This document shows, one piece after another, positions 23,645 to 35,892 of a stretch of 64,000 nt of DNA (positions are counted from its first letter, which is position 1; every line of letters starts with the position of its first letter). The notes beneath the pieces were generated by a model that was not told the origin of the DNA, searched no databases, and was given only the letters and a program-made list of their open reading frames with translations. Source of the DNA: Siphonodentalium dalli (taxonomy: Eukaryota; Mollusca; Scaphopoda; Gadilida; Siphonodentaliidae); the NCBI GenBank assembly GCA_032622095.1, contig CP136061.1, positions 39,191,797 to 39,255,796 on the forward strand, read 5' to 3'. The position numbers were made by a program, and so were the translations under genes.

Positions 23645-24765
23645 ATAATGAAGTATATTGTTCTACAAATAGTGGTCAGTCATATGCGTCTAATGAAAAC
23701 TTCAATCATAGCTATAGTGATTGGAGGTCAATAAACAATAACAAAAGATGTTGCTCACCTACAAACAAACTGCACTTTTTGGCACTGCCAGAACACTGCG
23801 AAAATAACATCTATGCATACTGTCTAATGTTTATTACTACGCCTGTGGCTAAGTCGCCAATAACCATATATACACACCCAAGAGAGTGACATTCTGGAAA
23901 AAATGGTACAGTGCTCCTGGTCTGACCAGAAACACACTCAAAAACACATAGAGAGCACTCCCGGCGAAACATCGCCATAGGCCTCACAAAAATAGCCCTA
24001 CTTGTGAGTGCGCTTATATACCTCTTCAATCAAATCACAGGTGTGGTTTCAAGGAGATATAGCATCAAATCACAGGTGTGGTTTAAAGGAAGTATAGCCC
24101 AGGACTAAAGTTTGGTCCCGCTAAATATATTAAAGCCACATGGCGGTTTGCGCTTCAAAATACACATAATATTATTCGAATTTGAATTTTTCTGAGTATC
24201 GAAAGAGGTCGATAAATATCTGAACTACCTTTCTACGAGCATTATGTAACCCAAAAAGACGCATTGAAGCAATGAAAAATACAACAGTGAATAAGGTGTT
24301 TGGGTCCCAAACACAAAACAGCTATTTGCGCGACATGGAACAGAAAAGAGCGTCCCGTGGTAGTCAATTCCTGATATGGTAGCAATAAAGAGCATTTGTC
24401 TGACTTCTGGCGAAAAGTTGCAACGGCTGAAAAATGGCTGTGACTTTGGCAAGTGTTTTTTCAGAGCATATGAAGCCGTTATATCAATAGTTCGTTTATT
24501 TATCGACACACACCCTTATGACACAACAATGCCAGATTGATAAAACAAAGGGTAAACATGTCTTGACAAAAACGGATGTCAATGAAATAGAGAACACAAT
24601 ACAAATATGAAACAAACATGAACGAACTGTTCCAGCAGATTATCAATAATTGAGTGTATTAGCGATATAAGTAGGCTCAAGACTAGATGAAGTATCAACT
24701 ATTATTACCCAATAGTAGAGTTTTACTTCGTAAATCATTCGGATTTAGAATTAACTGGTTAACCC
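23645..24765. other. intergenic sequence, little recognised
   Basis: Only a short direct repeat stands out: ATCAAATCACAGGTGTGGTT occurs twice (about 24028 and 24063). No exon or element is supported. It lies upstream of the SRCR gene start. Confidence 0.4.
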
Positions 24766-24774
24766 CAAATTCGC

Positions 24775-25242
24775 GTTCGTAACGCCACAACGAACTGTTG
24801 CCCGCCATGAATTAACTGTTGCCCGGTTTGCAATCACGGTCAGCTTTCATGACGTCACTAGTGAATTGTTGCCCGACCCGAGCGAACTGTTGACTGGCTC
24901 CGAGCGAACTGTTGACTGGCCCGAACGAACTGTTACATGGTTTGCAATTTCCGTGACGTTTCGGCTATTTCCGGAAATTTCCGGTTTCGTTTTTTAATTA
25001 TACCGGATTTCCACATTGTCACTGTCACGCTCGAAAAACAACACAATTATTTGAATGTATTGGGTAACCAAGCAATTATTTCATGTGTCTTTTTGGAACA
25101 GGCAAAATTGTTGTCCCTCGGTATCAGGAATATCGAACTGTTGCCCTCGGCCTTCGGCCTTGGGCAACAGTTCGATAGTCATTCCTGATATCGAGGGACA
25201 ACAATTTTGACTGTTCCCAAAAGACACATGAAATAATTGCTT
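24775..25242. mobile_element. foldback element: AACTGTTGCCCG repeats plus 173-bp hairpin
   Basis: From 24790 the motif CGAACTGTTG(CCCG) recurs about six times at 30-50-bp spacing. From 25070 to 25242 follows a near-perfect hairpin with arms of about 77 bp (AAGCAATTATTTCATGTGTC ... ATCGAACTGTTGCCC) and loop TCGGCCTTCGGCCTT, which itself contains GGCC/GGCC symmetry. The hairpin stem ends in the same AACTGTTGCCC motif as the tandem part, so they are probably one element. No coding sequence is seen. Confidence 0.75.
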
Positions 25243-25837
25243 ATTATTGACAATGAACACACACAAGAAGAAGGTCTGGAAATTGATGAAAACAACGATC
25301 TGAGTCTGTGTGAGAATGCAATGAATCTTGAAATAGAACGTATGTATGCAATCGGGATAGTAAAACATTCAAATGACAGACCCAAAAGCATTGAATCAAG
25401 AGATGACAAGTATGCCAATAAAACCTGAAGCTCAGTGTTGAAAACCAAAGATGACTTTGACTGAAATAAATACATTGATGCGTATGACAACCCAAGTGAT
25501 AGCACATAGGTTGGGCGAGACAATAACACAACGACAGAACAAACCCCAACACAGCCAAATGGGAAGGTACGAATAGAGAAGCAAAATTTATCTGTATTAC
25601 TAGAGACAAACCGAGATAACATGAACATAACTAATAAAAGAAGGATCATGAAGAAGTTTACTATCAATGACCAAACTAAACAGGAGGTGATAGAAACTTA
25701 AAATTAAAAAGTACGAGCAAAATCCCAAATAATAAGATATCAATTACGGACCATACAATACTACCAAAAGAAGCAGTTCGCAACAAATACCAAACAATTA
25801 TACAGAGAACTACATACCACAATGATATAATCGATTA

Positions 25838-26185
25838 TCAGCCTGTTCTTCCGAAAATCAGCACACTACATGCTTTTAATAGAACTTATTTTAGGTAGAT
25901 AATCTGCTTAGAATCGCCTCATTTTGAATCGACAATGTGCTGAAAATGAGAACATTTTAGTCACAATACTGACTCATACTTAGGTGATTCTAAACAGATT
26001 ATGTGCGGTAAAATGACACAAATAAGACAACTCACGACTTTTCAGGTTTGCGTTCTTTAACATGTGTTTTCATAGTGGCTCGCTTCATAACACGAAATAA
26101 TCTGCTTCTTTCAGAAACAAATCATCACATATATGTATTTCATATTATAGGTCGAATATGGGCGTATTTCAGTAAGAATATGTTG
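25838..26185 (+). mobile_element. palindromic MITE family, copy c (inside LINE)
   Basis: The blocks CAGCCTGTTCTTCCGAAAAT, TAGGTAGATAATCTGCTTAG, GAATCGACAATGTGCTGAAA and CAACTCACGACTTTTCAGGT are present in order, ending at about CGAATATGGGCGTATTTC. LINE-like coding resumes just beyond it, so it inserted into the LINE. Confidence 0.72.
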
Positions 26186-26815
26186 ATATAATGGTTGACG
26201 ATCATCCAGATCAAGTTGAAGTATAAAATATCTGGTATGGGTGGAATATGGCGAAATGATAAAGATCACAATAAACAAACAGAATGGATAGAGAGCAGAA
26301 CAAAGAACATTACATATAGTTGAGCAGTATTTGCACGACACTAAAAATGACGACTCAACAGAAGCAGTAAAACGAACACAAGATTGGAAAGCACCAGGAC
26401 TATACACGTTGAAGATTGCACCAGGACTATATACATAGCAAATTGCGGGTTGAAGAACTTGTGCTCATGTCAAGCCGATATTGCACGGGAGTTCACATGA
26501 GTTATCGAGTGTCCAAAGAAACACCAGACTGGATGATCACTGGTAAACAATTCTTCTCCCTAAAAAACAAGAAGACCAGAATACCTAAATATTTATCGTC
26601 CAAACACGTGCATGTCGTTAACATGCAAACTGTTGACTGCCATCTTGACAGACATAATATACAAACACCTAAACGTTAACAAGTTCATCCCGTATCAGCA
26701 GCGCGGAGCAATGAGATGATCATATGCGTCCAAGACCAACTCCTCATGACTAAAATGGTCATTGATAATTGTGCTCGAAGTAACAGAGATCTGTCCGCAG
26801 CTTGGTGTATTTTAA

Positions 26816-27208
26816 CCCTTTACCCAACAAACCGGCCAAAACCGGCCAAATAAAGCTTCAACAGCCTAAAATATCTTCGGTCTGTCTCAATAAAACCATA
26901 CAAATATGGATATCATTGGAACCGGCTCCTTGACCACATTGTGATAGTTACAGTTATGCCCTGTGCCAATGCATTCTCTTATAAATGCGAGTCGACCATA
27001 GGTCGCCTCGCATATATAAGAGAATGCATTGGCCTAAAAAAAAATGTTTTTTTAACACTTTTTACCATTTTTTCTTACATTCTTTAACAATTTTATAATT
27101 TTTAATGTGTTAAGCAAATGCATTCTCTTATATATGCGAGGTGACCTATGGTCGACTCGCATATATAAGAGAATGCATTGGCACAGGGCCGTTCTGTTGG
27201 GTAAAGGG
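26816..27208. mobile_element. piggyBac-like MITE with two hairpins, copy 1
   Basis: A 393-bp element with perfect ends CCCTTTACCCAACA / TGTTGGGTAAAGGG and TTAA duplicated at both sides (26812-26815 and 27209-27212), as for piggyBac elements. Inside are two 69-bp hairpins, 26965-27033 and 27114-27182, each with 33-bp arms and a 3-bp loop. The second hairpin is the reverse complement of the first. A T-rich spacer with TTCTTACATTCTTTAACAA separates them. No transposase is encoded, so it depends on one elsewhere. It sits inside the R4-like LINE. Confidence 0.88.
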
Positions 27209-27345
27209 TTAAATAGGTGTTCGATATCGTTCCCCGTCGTTGGATAAACGAATGCCGTGACATGTATAGTATCGGTCCATATGTCAAGAAATTAGGTCAT
27301 GACATACGAATGCAATTCGAGTTTGAACAATACAGAATTGACAAT

Positions 27346-29625
27346 GGTAGGAGGGTAAATGTTATAAAAAACAACATTAGTCTGAACTTGTGAGTTGTAC
27401 TTTGTGTCGTAACGTTCACTGGCGTAGGGTGAACTTACGAACATACCTTACTCCTATTTAAATTTGCGCAGTACTATTTGTCGCTCAGTTTTGAATTCGC
27501 GCACTTTGAATTCGCGCACCAAAACTGATACAAATATTTTCATAAAGGCATTGCAACTGATAGATTTTTCAGTTTTTAATTGTTCTGGGGGATACATTTG
27601 TATATTAAAGATTATCACGACGGATATTTACGTGGAGTATATATATAGAACACAACTGCATCATCAGTTTGTTGCGAATATTGGTTCTAATACGGTCCAA
27701 ATAATCATTCTGATATTTAAATAGTTATGTACATTGTTGAAATGAACCGCAATGAATTACAACACACCCGCTATATTGATTACAGCACATTGCTGCGTGT
27801 ATTATATATAGTTGGGTTGCCATAATTGAGTTGAAGCAGACCATTATGCCAACGGTGTCACTCCAGGGTTGTTGCTTGATACGAAGACGTGCTTTCCTCA
27901 CCCATAGCCTGAAATGTGTCCCTGACCACTGTTGCTCATCTGTTCCACGAAAATCATTCATGTCCAGTTTTATGTTCCACTTCGAAGTTGATTTGTGTTT
28001 ACGTTCTTAGCGATTTTTGACAAGATGGAGCCACCCGCACAGAAAAAGATGAGATGGACTATATTTTATCACAGTTAGATTTGTCGCCGTTCGCATCGAG
28101 GCTCGGTAGATAATACTCAACGGCTGTGTATGGCAATTATTTGGTTGCATGTTCTTAGTCATACCGAAATTTACACTGATCACTAACAAATCTCACATTT
28201 TTTCTTCAGTAACTGACAAAATAGTGGAAAGTTCGCTAGCATAAAATAGTTCTACAAACCTGCGATTGTAAATTACGATAAAATATTTTTTAAACAGTTC
28301 ACGTCCTGCGTTGTTTCAAGCATTACATCTATGGGCATTAGATTTAACTTTTTCGCCGAACAATATGGGCACCACTTCTTAGTTTACAGATGCTCCCCTT
28401 CTTAGCTCCAGGAATCTGGAATGTTCCGATTCTTATCAATTATAAATGTTCCCACTGTTAAGTCAAAACATCATTGAGTTTACACATGGAATCCTTTAGA
28501 AATGACTGTTTTAGTGATAGTGAGTATTTATAGTATTTTTAATATTAGTAATTGAACCAAAATAATACAACACCATACGGCTGGTGTTTTTGGGAAGGTT
28601 ACGCTCTGACCACGTTAAACGCTCTTTTGAATAGTTCACGTTTTGGTTGTAACTCATATGGTTTAATCCGGGTATACCCTCATCCCCCGATGGGTTAATC
28701 AATAAAAATGATCACGATTCAAGGTAGCTTCCCTTCTTCTTGGTCGCGCATTATGTAGTCGGGCCACCTGTATGACACATTGACAACAAGCGCCGATCAG
28801 CGAAAGGCCTACAGGTATCAACATTCCAGAGCTATATTTCATGCAGAATGAATTTTAATGAGATCAATAATTTCGTTTCAACCTAATGCATAACAAACAA
28901 AACAGGTCCCAAATTGGTGGTTAGCTCAAATCTAGTTTTTATATATATCATTTACAGTTAGAGTCGTCGTTGACAGTTCAAACACACTAGACAATTATTT
29001 CGTCAAAGTTTCCAAAACCCCTAAACACGCTTGATTGGCGTAACATATAGAACCAACACAATGTGTGCATTTTCAGTAATTACACGCCTATGAATTACGT
29101 GCTGTGCTGTTCATTCGATCAATGTGTTCTCCTTGTTGCACATATATTGACAACATAGACCGTATTTAGTTACACAGCCAATATGGTTTCAAAAACACTC
29201 ACTATTGCCTACGATTAGTCTGATGTCCTCGGTTTTGTATCACAATTCAAACATCGCAGAAAACCCATTTCTTAACGTACAGTCATGGCACTAAAACCCC
29301 CAAATAATTTCCAATTACACTATCGCGTAAATCCACAATGTTTTGAGTTAAAAATGTATCAATGTTTACTGTTCATAAGAACATAACATAAGCAACTAAA
29401 TGGCATTGTGCGTTTATAGATAAGGACGTGTATGTACCAACCCATCCTGCCCGATGATTTACTTTTAATCATAGCTCATGCAGTATTGACGAAATCTTGC
29501 ACGAACGTTACCTATTACAACCGAACACATTGTTTCCTTGTTATGTATCATAACTTAAAAGATGGAAGCCGACAATATGGCATCCAATCCGGAGGCCGTT
29601 AGTTTGATCTACCTGTTACAACCTC
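27346..29625. other. intergenic sequence, no feature recognised
   Basis: About 2.3 kb of AT-rich sequence with short open frames only. A short frame starting MEPPAQKKMRW near 28024 has a good start context but runs into a stop after 17 codons without a donor. I do not call a gene. Confidence 0.4.
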
Positions 29626-29631
29626 TCAGGT

Positions 29632-29995
29632 GAACCCACATATCCTCGCACAAATACGCACATAATCGACATAAAATGTAAAATATGTATATAATGTGAT
29701 TATCTGATAGTGAAATAAGTAGATAATGGATTATTACCGTTATTTTGTTTTATGGCGAGGGCCAGTGAAAACAAATGTTAAAGTAGACCTGAAAAGTCGA
29801 GAGTTGGGCTTATTTGTGTAATTTTCCGCATACAATATGCTTATAATCGACTCATTGTGAGTTGATAATATGACAAAAGGCTCTCAGTTACAGCAAATTA
29901 TCGACTCAATATGAGGGTTTCTAAGGAGAGTATCTACCTAAAATAAGTTATATTATAAGCAGATCATGTGCGAGTTTTCGGGAGAACAGGCTGGG
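29632..29995 (-). mobile_element. palindromic MITE family, copy d (inverted)
   Basis: The family's blocks appear as complements in reverse order, from TATCCTCGCACAAATACGCA through AAAGTCGAGAGTTGG and ATCGACTCATTGTGAGTTGA to GTGCGAGTTTTCGGGAGAAC and AGGCTG. This copy defines both ends well: CAGCCTGTTCTCC at one side and GTGCGAGGATA at the other. Confidence 0.75.
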
Positions 29996-30493
29996 TGAAT
30001 GGTTTGGTCAATTACATGTATGTCTGATTTGTAACAGCCGGGTATTGTTTTTGTCCAAGAAAAGAACACATGGAACTTCTAATCCAAGATGCCCGTTAAA
30101 ATTGCATAATTGATTTGGGAAAAAAACCTATTTCTGATCAATTGTTTCCTACTAGGTAGAACTGGTGGTCTGGTCTATTGTGATACACGTTTTGATTTTC
30201 TCGCCACGAAATTGACTATGAAATGGGGAAAATATTGAATCCCTGGTATGTGGACACTCTATCAACTCAGACATTTCTAGAAATACGACATGAATCAATG
30301 TCATTTATACCAGACATGGCCTGCACAATATCAAGAGGGTTGGCAATATTGAGACTGTAATAGCAAACGTACTGAAAATAAACATATCTTACTTTAAATT
30401 CACTATCACCAAATCCACTGTAAAGACTCAAGTTTGTTTTCCTAGCGCGTACCCTTTCCGTCTGACAAAATAAGCGACAAATAGATCATATAA

Positions 30494-30879
30494 CCCTTTA
30501 CCCAACAAACCGGCCAAGACCGGCCAAATAAAGATTCAACAGCCTAAAATATCTTCGGTCTGTCTCAATCGAACCATACAAATATGGATATCATTGGAAC
30601 CGGCTCCTTGACCACATTGTGATAGTTACAGTTATGCCCTGTGCCAATGCATTCTCTTATATATGCGAGTCGACCATATGTCGCCTCGCATATATAAGAG
30701 AATGCATTGGCCTAAAAAACACTTTAACACTTTTTACCATTTTGTTTACATTCTTTAACAATTTTATAATGTTTAATGTGTTAAGCCAATGCATTCTCTT
30801 ATATATGCGAGGCGACCTATGGTCGACTCGAATATATAGGAGAATGCATTGGCACAGGGCCCTTCTGTTGGGCAAAGGG
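30494..30879. mobile_element. piggyBac-like MITE with two hairpins, copy 2
   Basis: A 386-bp copy with ends CCCTTTACCCAACA / TGTTGGGCAAAGGG (one mismatch). The flanks read ATAA and TTAT instead of TTAA on both sides, so either each was hit by one change or the target differed. Both hairpins are intact apart from a few changes. It stands in unrelated sequence, proving mobility relative to copies 1 and 3. Confidence 0.85.
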
Positions 30880-31172
30880 TTATAGCATATATGCTGACGT
30901 GTAGAGACATGAAGTGCGGTATAGCGTCTCATATTACATCCATTTTCGTTCATTGCATGTAGGGATTGAGTTTTATATATGCCGCATTAGCAGACGTAGA
31001 CAGAGCTTGGGAAGAGTAATTAACATTCATCAAATTCCCATTCACACATGCTCGATTACTCCCTAGCTTCATAAGTCGTGTAGAACTCATGACACGTGAT
31101 ATGTACTATGCGATGAAAGATCGCTGTTAACGAAATGAAAAATACATGTTGTTGAAGTGTGCATTTCATACA

Positions 31173-31225
31173 ATGGAATCAATTGAGAAACGTCAATATG
31201 AACTATTTACAATCGCTAGGAGAAG
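31173..31225 (+). CDS. candidate first coding exon, unrecognised
   Basis: An ATG in good context (ACAATGG) opens MESIEKRQYELFTIARR and ends after 53 nt at a strong donor (AGAAG|GTAAGC), phase 2. The peptide is charged and helix-like, with no family I know. No second exon is found. It may be a chance combination of start and donor or part of an unknown repeat; I list it because the two signals are better than average. Confidence 0.2.
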
Positions 31226-31930
31226 GTAAGCTTTTAAAAAAGATTAGCAGTCCTTTGTAAGAACAAATGAAAGATAGGGTGATGTTATCCGTGTGTCGCC
31301 TTTAAATGTAAAACTAACTCCCATATGGTTCCCAAGGTGGCGGGCCCAAACACAGATCAGTCAATTCTGCCATATTTAGTTGAATCATTGGCACAAATAG
31401 GTGAACCATGTTTGTACATTACTATTGGCTAACGTTGTCATATGTTAGCGGAAGTCGTCACCGTTGACCACAGTGATGCATTAATGGATCATAATAGACT
31501 CCCACCAGATGCACGCAATATAAGAGGATCATTCATCCCTACCAAAACAAGATAATTAATGTGTTCACACTTCCAATGATTCACTGATAGGTGAGATAAC
31601 TATAGTTATTAATTAGATATGACATTTTTCCCGAGAACGGCATGTTATCAAACTATGTGTATATCTCTTCAATTTGCCATTAAACCGACCGATATCGTTT
31701 TACGACACTATCAAGTGCCATAACTCTACTGCACTGATATATAACATGCATATATCGATGTTTATGATGTCACTCATTCGAAAGAGTCTTCGATCTTACA
31801 ATGATATTGACAGACGATCTCATTAATTCATTGTTCTTTTCTTCGACAACACAATGCTTTGTTATAATTAACAAAATAAACTACCCATCGCCGACATTAG
31901 GGGGTAGTAGCACGCGGATCAAACTAATCA
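31226..31930. other. sequence with no recognised feature
   Basis: About 700 bp of AT-rich, apparently unique sequence without long open frames. Confidence 0.4.
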
Positions 31931-31936
31931 GATTCA

Positions 31937-32032
31937 TATTTAAAACGGCCGCCATCTTGTCTGGTGTCTAAAAGTCCGTCTTGTGATTTAAAACGGCCGC
32001 CATCTTGTCTGGTGTGTAAACGTCCGTCTTGT
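31937..32032. promoter_or_regulatory. 48-bp direct duplication, each with a YY1-type motif
   Basis: A 48-bp unit is present twice in tandem with few differences. Each contains AAAACGGCCGCCATCTTGTC, a very good match to the known YY1 consensus (complement CAAGATGGCGGC). YY1 sites are often found close to transcription starts. No gene start is seen beside it, so a promoter role is only a possibility. Confidence 0.4.
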
Positions 32033-32384
32033 TATTGTTCGTATCCGAAAAAAAAGTTAGGATACATAAGATGGAAGGTAACGTCACTGTTGCATGGAAT
32101 GTAATTAAAAGTAACACATCTGATAGGAGGGGTGTGTAAAAAAACGCTCTTATCTACAATGTATGAACGCCAGTAATTTTTGTTTCTGCTGTTATGTTGT
32201 TGTATGTTCAGTATACATTGGTCGATATTTAACCCAAAACTTAAAGCGATAGTGTATATATATGTATATGTTTGGAGTACCCCTAGCCCCTAAATGCGAG
32301 GACTGCGTAACATGAGAAATTGATTTTCTGTGACGGTTCAAAGGTGATACCAAGGCATAATAACGTTTTGTATGCGATAGTGTA

Positions 32385-32559
32385 ACTGAAACCCTCTGGC
32401 CGTATTCCTCATCTCAGTTTAAACCTGGTCTACGTAAACCTCTAGGTTTAAACCGCCGTTTGACAGCTAAATCCGTTGTTTAAAACCGAGACCGCAGGTC
32501 TAAGTGACGCATTCGTCATCTCTTGTTTTAAACCTGGTCTACGCAGACCACCAGTAGTG
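32385..32559 (-). mobile_element. possible CACTA-type (EnSpm) element end
   Basis: Read on the minus strand, the segment starts CACTACTGGTGGTCTGCGTA and then shows repeated sub-terminal motifs: GTAGACCAGGTTTAAA twice and GGTTTAAACC. CACTA at the tip with sub-terminal repeats fits CACTA transposons. The opposite end is not found. A related, inverted block with AGGTTTAAACC lies at 35640-35710 and again at 38510-38580. Confidence 0.35.
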
Positions 32560-32639
32560 TCTGTATCGTCGAGATAATTAATCGTACTTTCCGAGTGCGG
32601 ACCGTCGCGTTTTATTGATTGAGAAGCACTCACACCTAT

Positions 32640-33770
32640 AAAGTATGTGGGGATAAGTTTTTGACAATTTCGATATTTGTTTGCGTTTTGTAAGTTTTAT
32701 ATTCCGTCTTTTCTCGATTGCGGTTTAGAATTGTCAAACAATCAGATCAGAGGATGGAACTGTAAATAATCTCGAGTGAGTGGCGTATTTAAGTAGCGAC
32801 TGCCGACCGGTGTCATCATGTCACGGTTGATTCATTCGCATGCTTTGCTCAAATATGGACATGTTCCTTCAATATGAATTTTTACAACTATCTTGTGGCT
32901 TTTTTTTTGGCTTTTAGCAATTACAAATACTGGTTCAATGTTTGAAGTTTTACACCAAAACGATGCTACTGCATGCCCAGATATGATATACATGTTTGCA
33001 ATCCCAAATTTATATTGCAATATGGGTCAAATTTGATAACTTATTTTGAAGTAGATCATACCAAAGCTCTAGTTTGGCTACGCCCATACATTCCCATAAT
33101 TTTCCACCAGTTCAAAACCTGATTGTATGCATGGCGGAAAATTTATCACATTGAAAAAAGCAACGCATGTAATGTAATTCTTTATTAGAAGCTGTCCCTC
33201 TGTATGGTTGCCCACTTCCAACAGTTCAGATACCGCTTCTGGTGTGCACTTTGCCTTTACTTGACTGACGTCTTGGCCCAGGATTAACTCGATTATGGAG
33301 CTTTTATTCAGTGTCAGAGGGGGCTGCGGCCTCTATGTGTGATAGGAGCCTGCGACACCTTTGCGCACATTTTGATCATTTGAACATTTTAATTTAAAAA
33401 ACTAAATTTTAAACAACCGAAAATTAATTTAAATTTTAGATTTTGTTTCTTGTTAGATTCAACCTTACTAGATTTAACAATGTTTTCATTAAAATTTTCT
33501 TATATTTAAATCAAATGCGAACAGACAAACAGACATGTAGGTAGACAGCTCCGATACCCTTTAGTATATACAGATATACATGTAAATACACCACAAAATT
33601 TAGTTTTTGCGGGTTAAGCATCTTGGAGAAAATCTATCACAAAGTGATGAGCAGCGCGTGAAACTCGTTTTGACAGAAATGCCCTTGGTCAGCTTATTTA
33701 ACACAGAATGAGATCGGATTAATGATCCATGAGCGATACTTGTTTCTCAATGAATAAATCCAACGATCGT
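32640..33770. other. AT-rich sequence with an old repeat tail
   Basis: Mostly unrecognised. At 33360-33540 there is a TTTAA-rich tract followed by GCGAACAGACAAACAGACAT and TCTTGGAGAAAA phrases, similar in layout to 9880-10240, so probably an old copy of the same repeat type. Confidence 0.4.
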
Positions 33771-35549
33771 GTACGCGTTCGTGATAACTTGTGTCGTGTC
33801 AACCATTATATCGGCCTGTCTTTTGATCCGATTGTTAAGAGGGTGCACGCGTTCGTGATAACTTGTGTCGTGTCAACCATTATATCGGCCTGTCTTTTGA
33901 TCCGATTGGTAAGAGGGTGCACGCGTTCGTGATAACTTGTGTCGTGTCAACCATTATATCGGCATGTCTTTTGATCCGATTGGTAAGAGGGTGCACGCGT
34001 TCGTGATAACTTGTGTCGTGTCAACCATTATATCGGCCTGTCTTTTGATCCGATTGGTAAGAGGGTGCACGAGTTCGTGATAACTTGTGTCGTGTCAACC
34101 ATTATATCGGCCTGTCTTTTGATCCGATTGTTAAGAGGGTGCACGCGTTCGTGATAACTTGTGTCGTGTCAACCATTATATCGGCATGTCTTTTGATCCG
34201 ATTGGTAAGAGGGTGCACGCGTTCGTGATAACTTGTGTCGTGTCAACCATTATATCGGCATGTCTTTTGATCCGATTGGTAAGAGGGTGCACGCGTTCGT
34301 GATAACTTGTGTCGTGTCAACCATTATATCGGCATGTCTTTTGATCCGATTGGTAAGAGGGTGCACGCGTTCGTGATAACTTGTGTCGTGTCAACCATTA
34401 TATCGGCATGTCTTTTGATCCGATTGGTAAGAGGGTGCACGCGTTCGTGATAACTTGTGTCGTGTCAACCATTATATCGGCCTGTCTTTTGATCCGATTG
34501 TTAAGAGGGTGCACGCGTTCGTGATAACTTGTGTCGTGTCAACCATTATATCGGCCTGTCTTTTGATCCGATTGGTAAGAGGGTGCAAGCGTTCGTGATT
34601 ACTTCTGTCGTGTCAACCAATATATCGGCCTGTCTTTTGATCCGATTGGTAAGAGGGTGCACGCGTTCGTGATAACTTGTGTCGTGTCAACCAATATATC
34701 GGCCTGTCTTTTGATCCGATTGGTAAGAGGGTGCACGCGTTCGTGATAACTTGTGTCGTGTCAACCAATATATCGGCCTGTCTTTTGATCCGATTGGTAA
34801 GAGGGTGCACGCGTTCGTGATAACTTGTGTCGTGTCAACCATTATATCGGCCTGTCTTTTGATCCGATTGTTAAGAGGGTGCACGCGTTCGTGATAACTT
34901 GTGTCGTGTCAACCATTATATCGGCCTGTCTTTTGATCCGATTGGTAAGAGGGTGCAAGCGTTCGTGATAACTTGTGTCGTGTCAACCAATATATCGGCC
35001 TGTCTTTTGATCCGATTGGTAAGAGGGTGCACGCGTTCGTGATAACCTGTGTCGTGTCAACCATTATATCGGCATGTCTTTTGATCCGATTGGTAAGAGG
35101 GTGCACGCGTTCGTGATAACTTGTGTCGTGTCAACCATTATATCGGCCTGTCTTTTGATCCGATTGGTAAGAGGGTGCACGCGTTCGTGATAACTTGTGT
35201 CGTGTCAACCATTATATCGGCCTGTCTTTTGATCCGATTGGTAAGAGGGTGCACGCGTTCGTGATAACTTGTGTCGTGTCAACCATTATATCGGCCTGTC
35301 TTTTGATCCGATTGGTAAGAGGGTGCACGCGTTCGTGATAACTTGTGTCGTGTCAACCATTATATCGGCCTGTCTTTTGATCCGATTGGTAAGAGGATGC
35401 ACGCGTTCGTGATAACTTGTGTCGTGTCAACCATTATATCGGCCTGTCTTTTGATCCGATTGGTAAGAGGGTGCACGCGTTCGTGATAACTTGTGTCGTG
35501 TCAACCATTATATCGGCCTGTCTTTTTGTCCGATTGGTAAGAGGGTACT
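33771..35549. repeat. 74-bp satellite, array 1, about 24 units
   Basis: The monomer contains GTGCACGCGTTCGTGATAAC, TTGTGTCGTGTCAACC and CGGCCTGTCTTTTGATCCG. Identity between units is very high. Variants (CCTG or CATG, GGTAAG or GTTAAG, CATTATA or CAATATA, CACG or CAAG) are not random: GTTAAG units recur about every fifth monomer at units 1, 5, 10 and 15. Frames of 65-67 codons on both strands are repeat artefacts. The array ends sharply at GGTACTTTCATTGC. Confidence 0.95.
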
Positions 35550-35892
35550 TTCATTGCATACTCATATCACTGAATCTAGTTGTCAATTAGCTGGCGACAG
35601 AACGACAAAAACGCCCCCTTAGACCCAGTTTGGCTGCACCGCCAATGGAGGTTTAAACCCAGGTTCAAACTCGGAGGTTTAAACCGGAGATGGCGAATCC
35701 GGCCTCTGGGTTTCGGTCTTATTTATTTAATGGTCAAATGGACAATACATGAAATTATGCATATGGTGCAATATACTTTGTTTGGCAAAAACTGAACTAT
35801 TCAAATGAATGTAATACGTTGGTTACTGCGATGCGCCGTCAGAATAAGTCAGCTGATAATGCAATGATAAAAAAATTGTATGACACCGCAGC

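Larger units (their letters stand above)
25243..27345 (+). pseudogene. decayed R4-like LINE (reverse transcriptase), interrupted
   Basis: Plus-strand fragments, in frames that shift, follow the order of a LINE polyprotein. They are: RYQLRTIQYYQKKQF...TKQLYREL (25730-25820); NKQTEWIESRT (26265); KRTQDWKAPGL (26370); ETPDWMITGKQFF (26520); LTAILTDIIYKHLNVNKFIP (26645); QDQLLMTKMVIDNC and RDLSAAW (26730-26805); and, past an inserted MITE, VFDIVPRRWINECRDMY (27220). The KAPG, TPDWMTTGKT and AWxDY...FDxVP blocks recall R2/R4-clade elements. The part 25243-25700 may hold the N-terminal region but is weak. Stops and frameshifts show it is dead. Two MITEs lie inside (25838-26185 and 26816-27208). Confidence 0.65.

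Noticed and set aside
25179-25667. 162-codon hydrophobic frame on the minus strand
   Set aside because: It overlaps the hairpin and the start of the plus-strand LINE relic. Its hydrophobicity comes from the complement of A-rich sequence.
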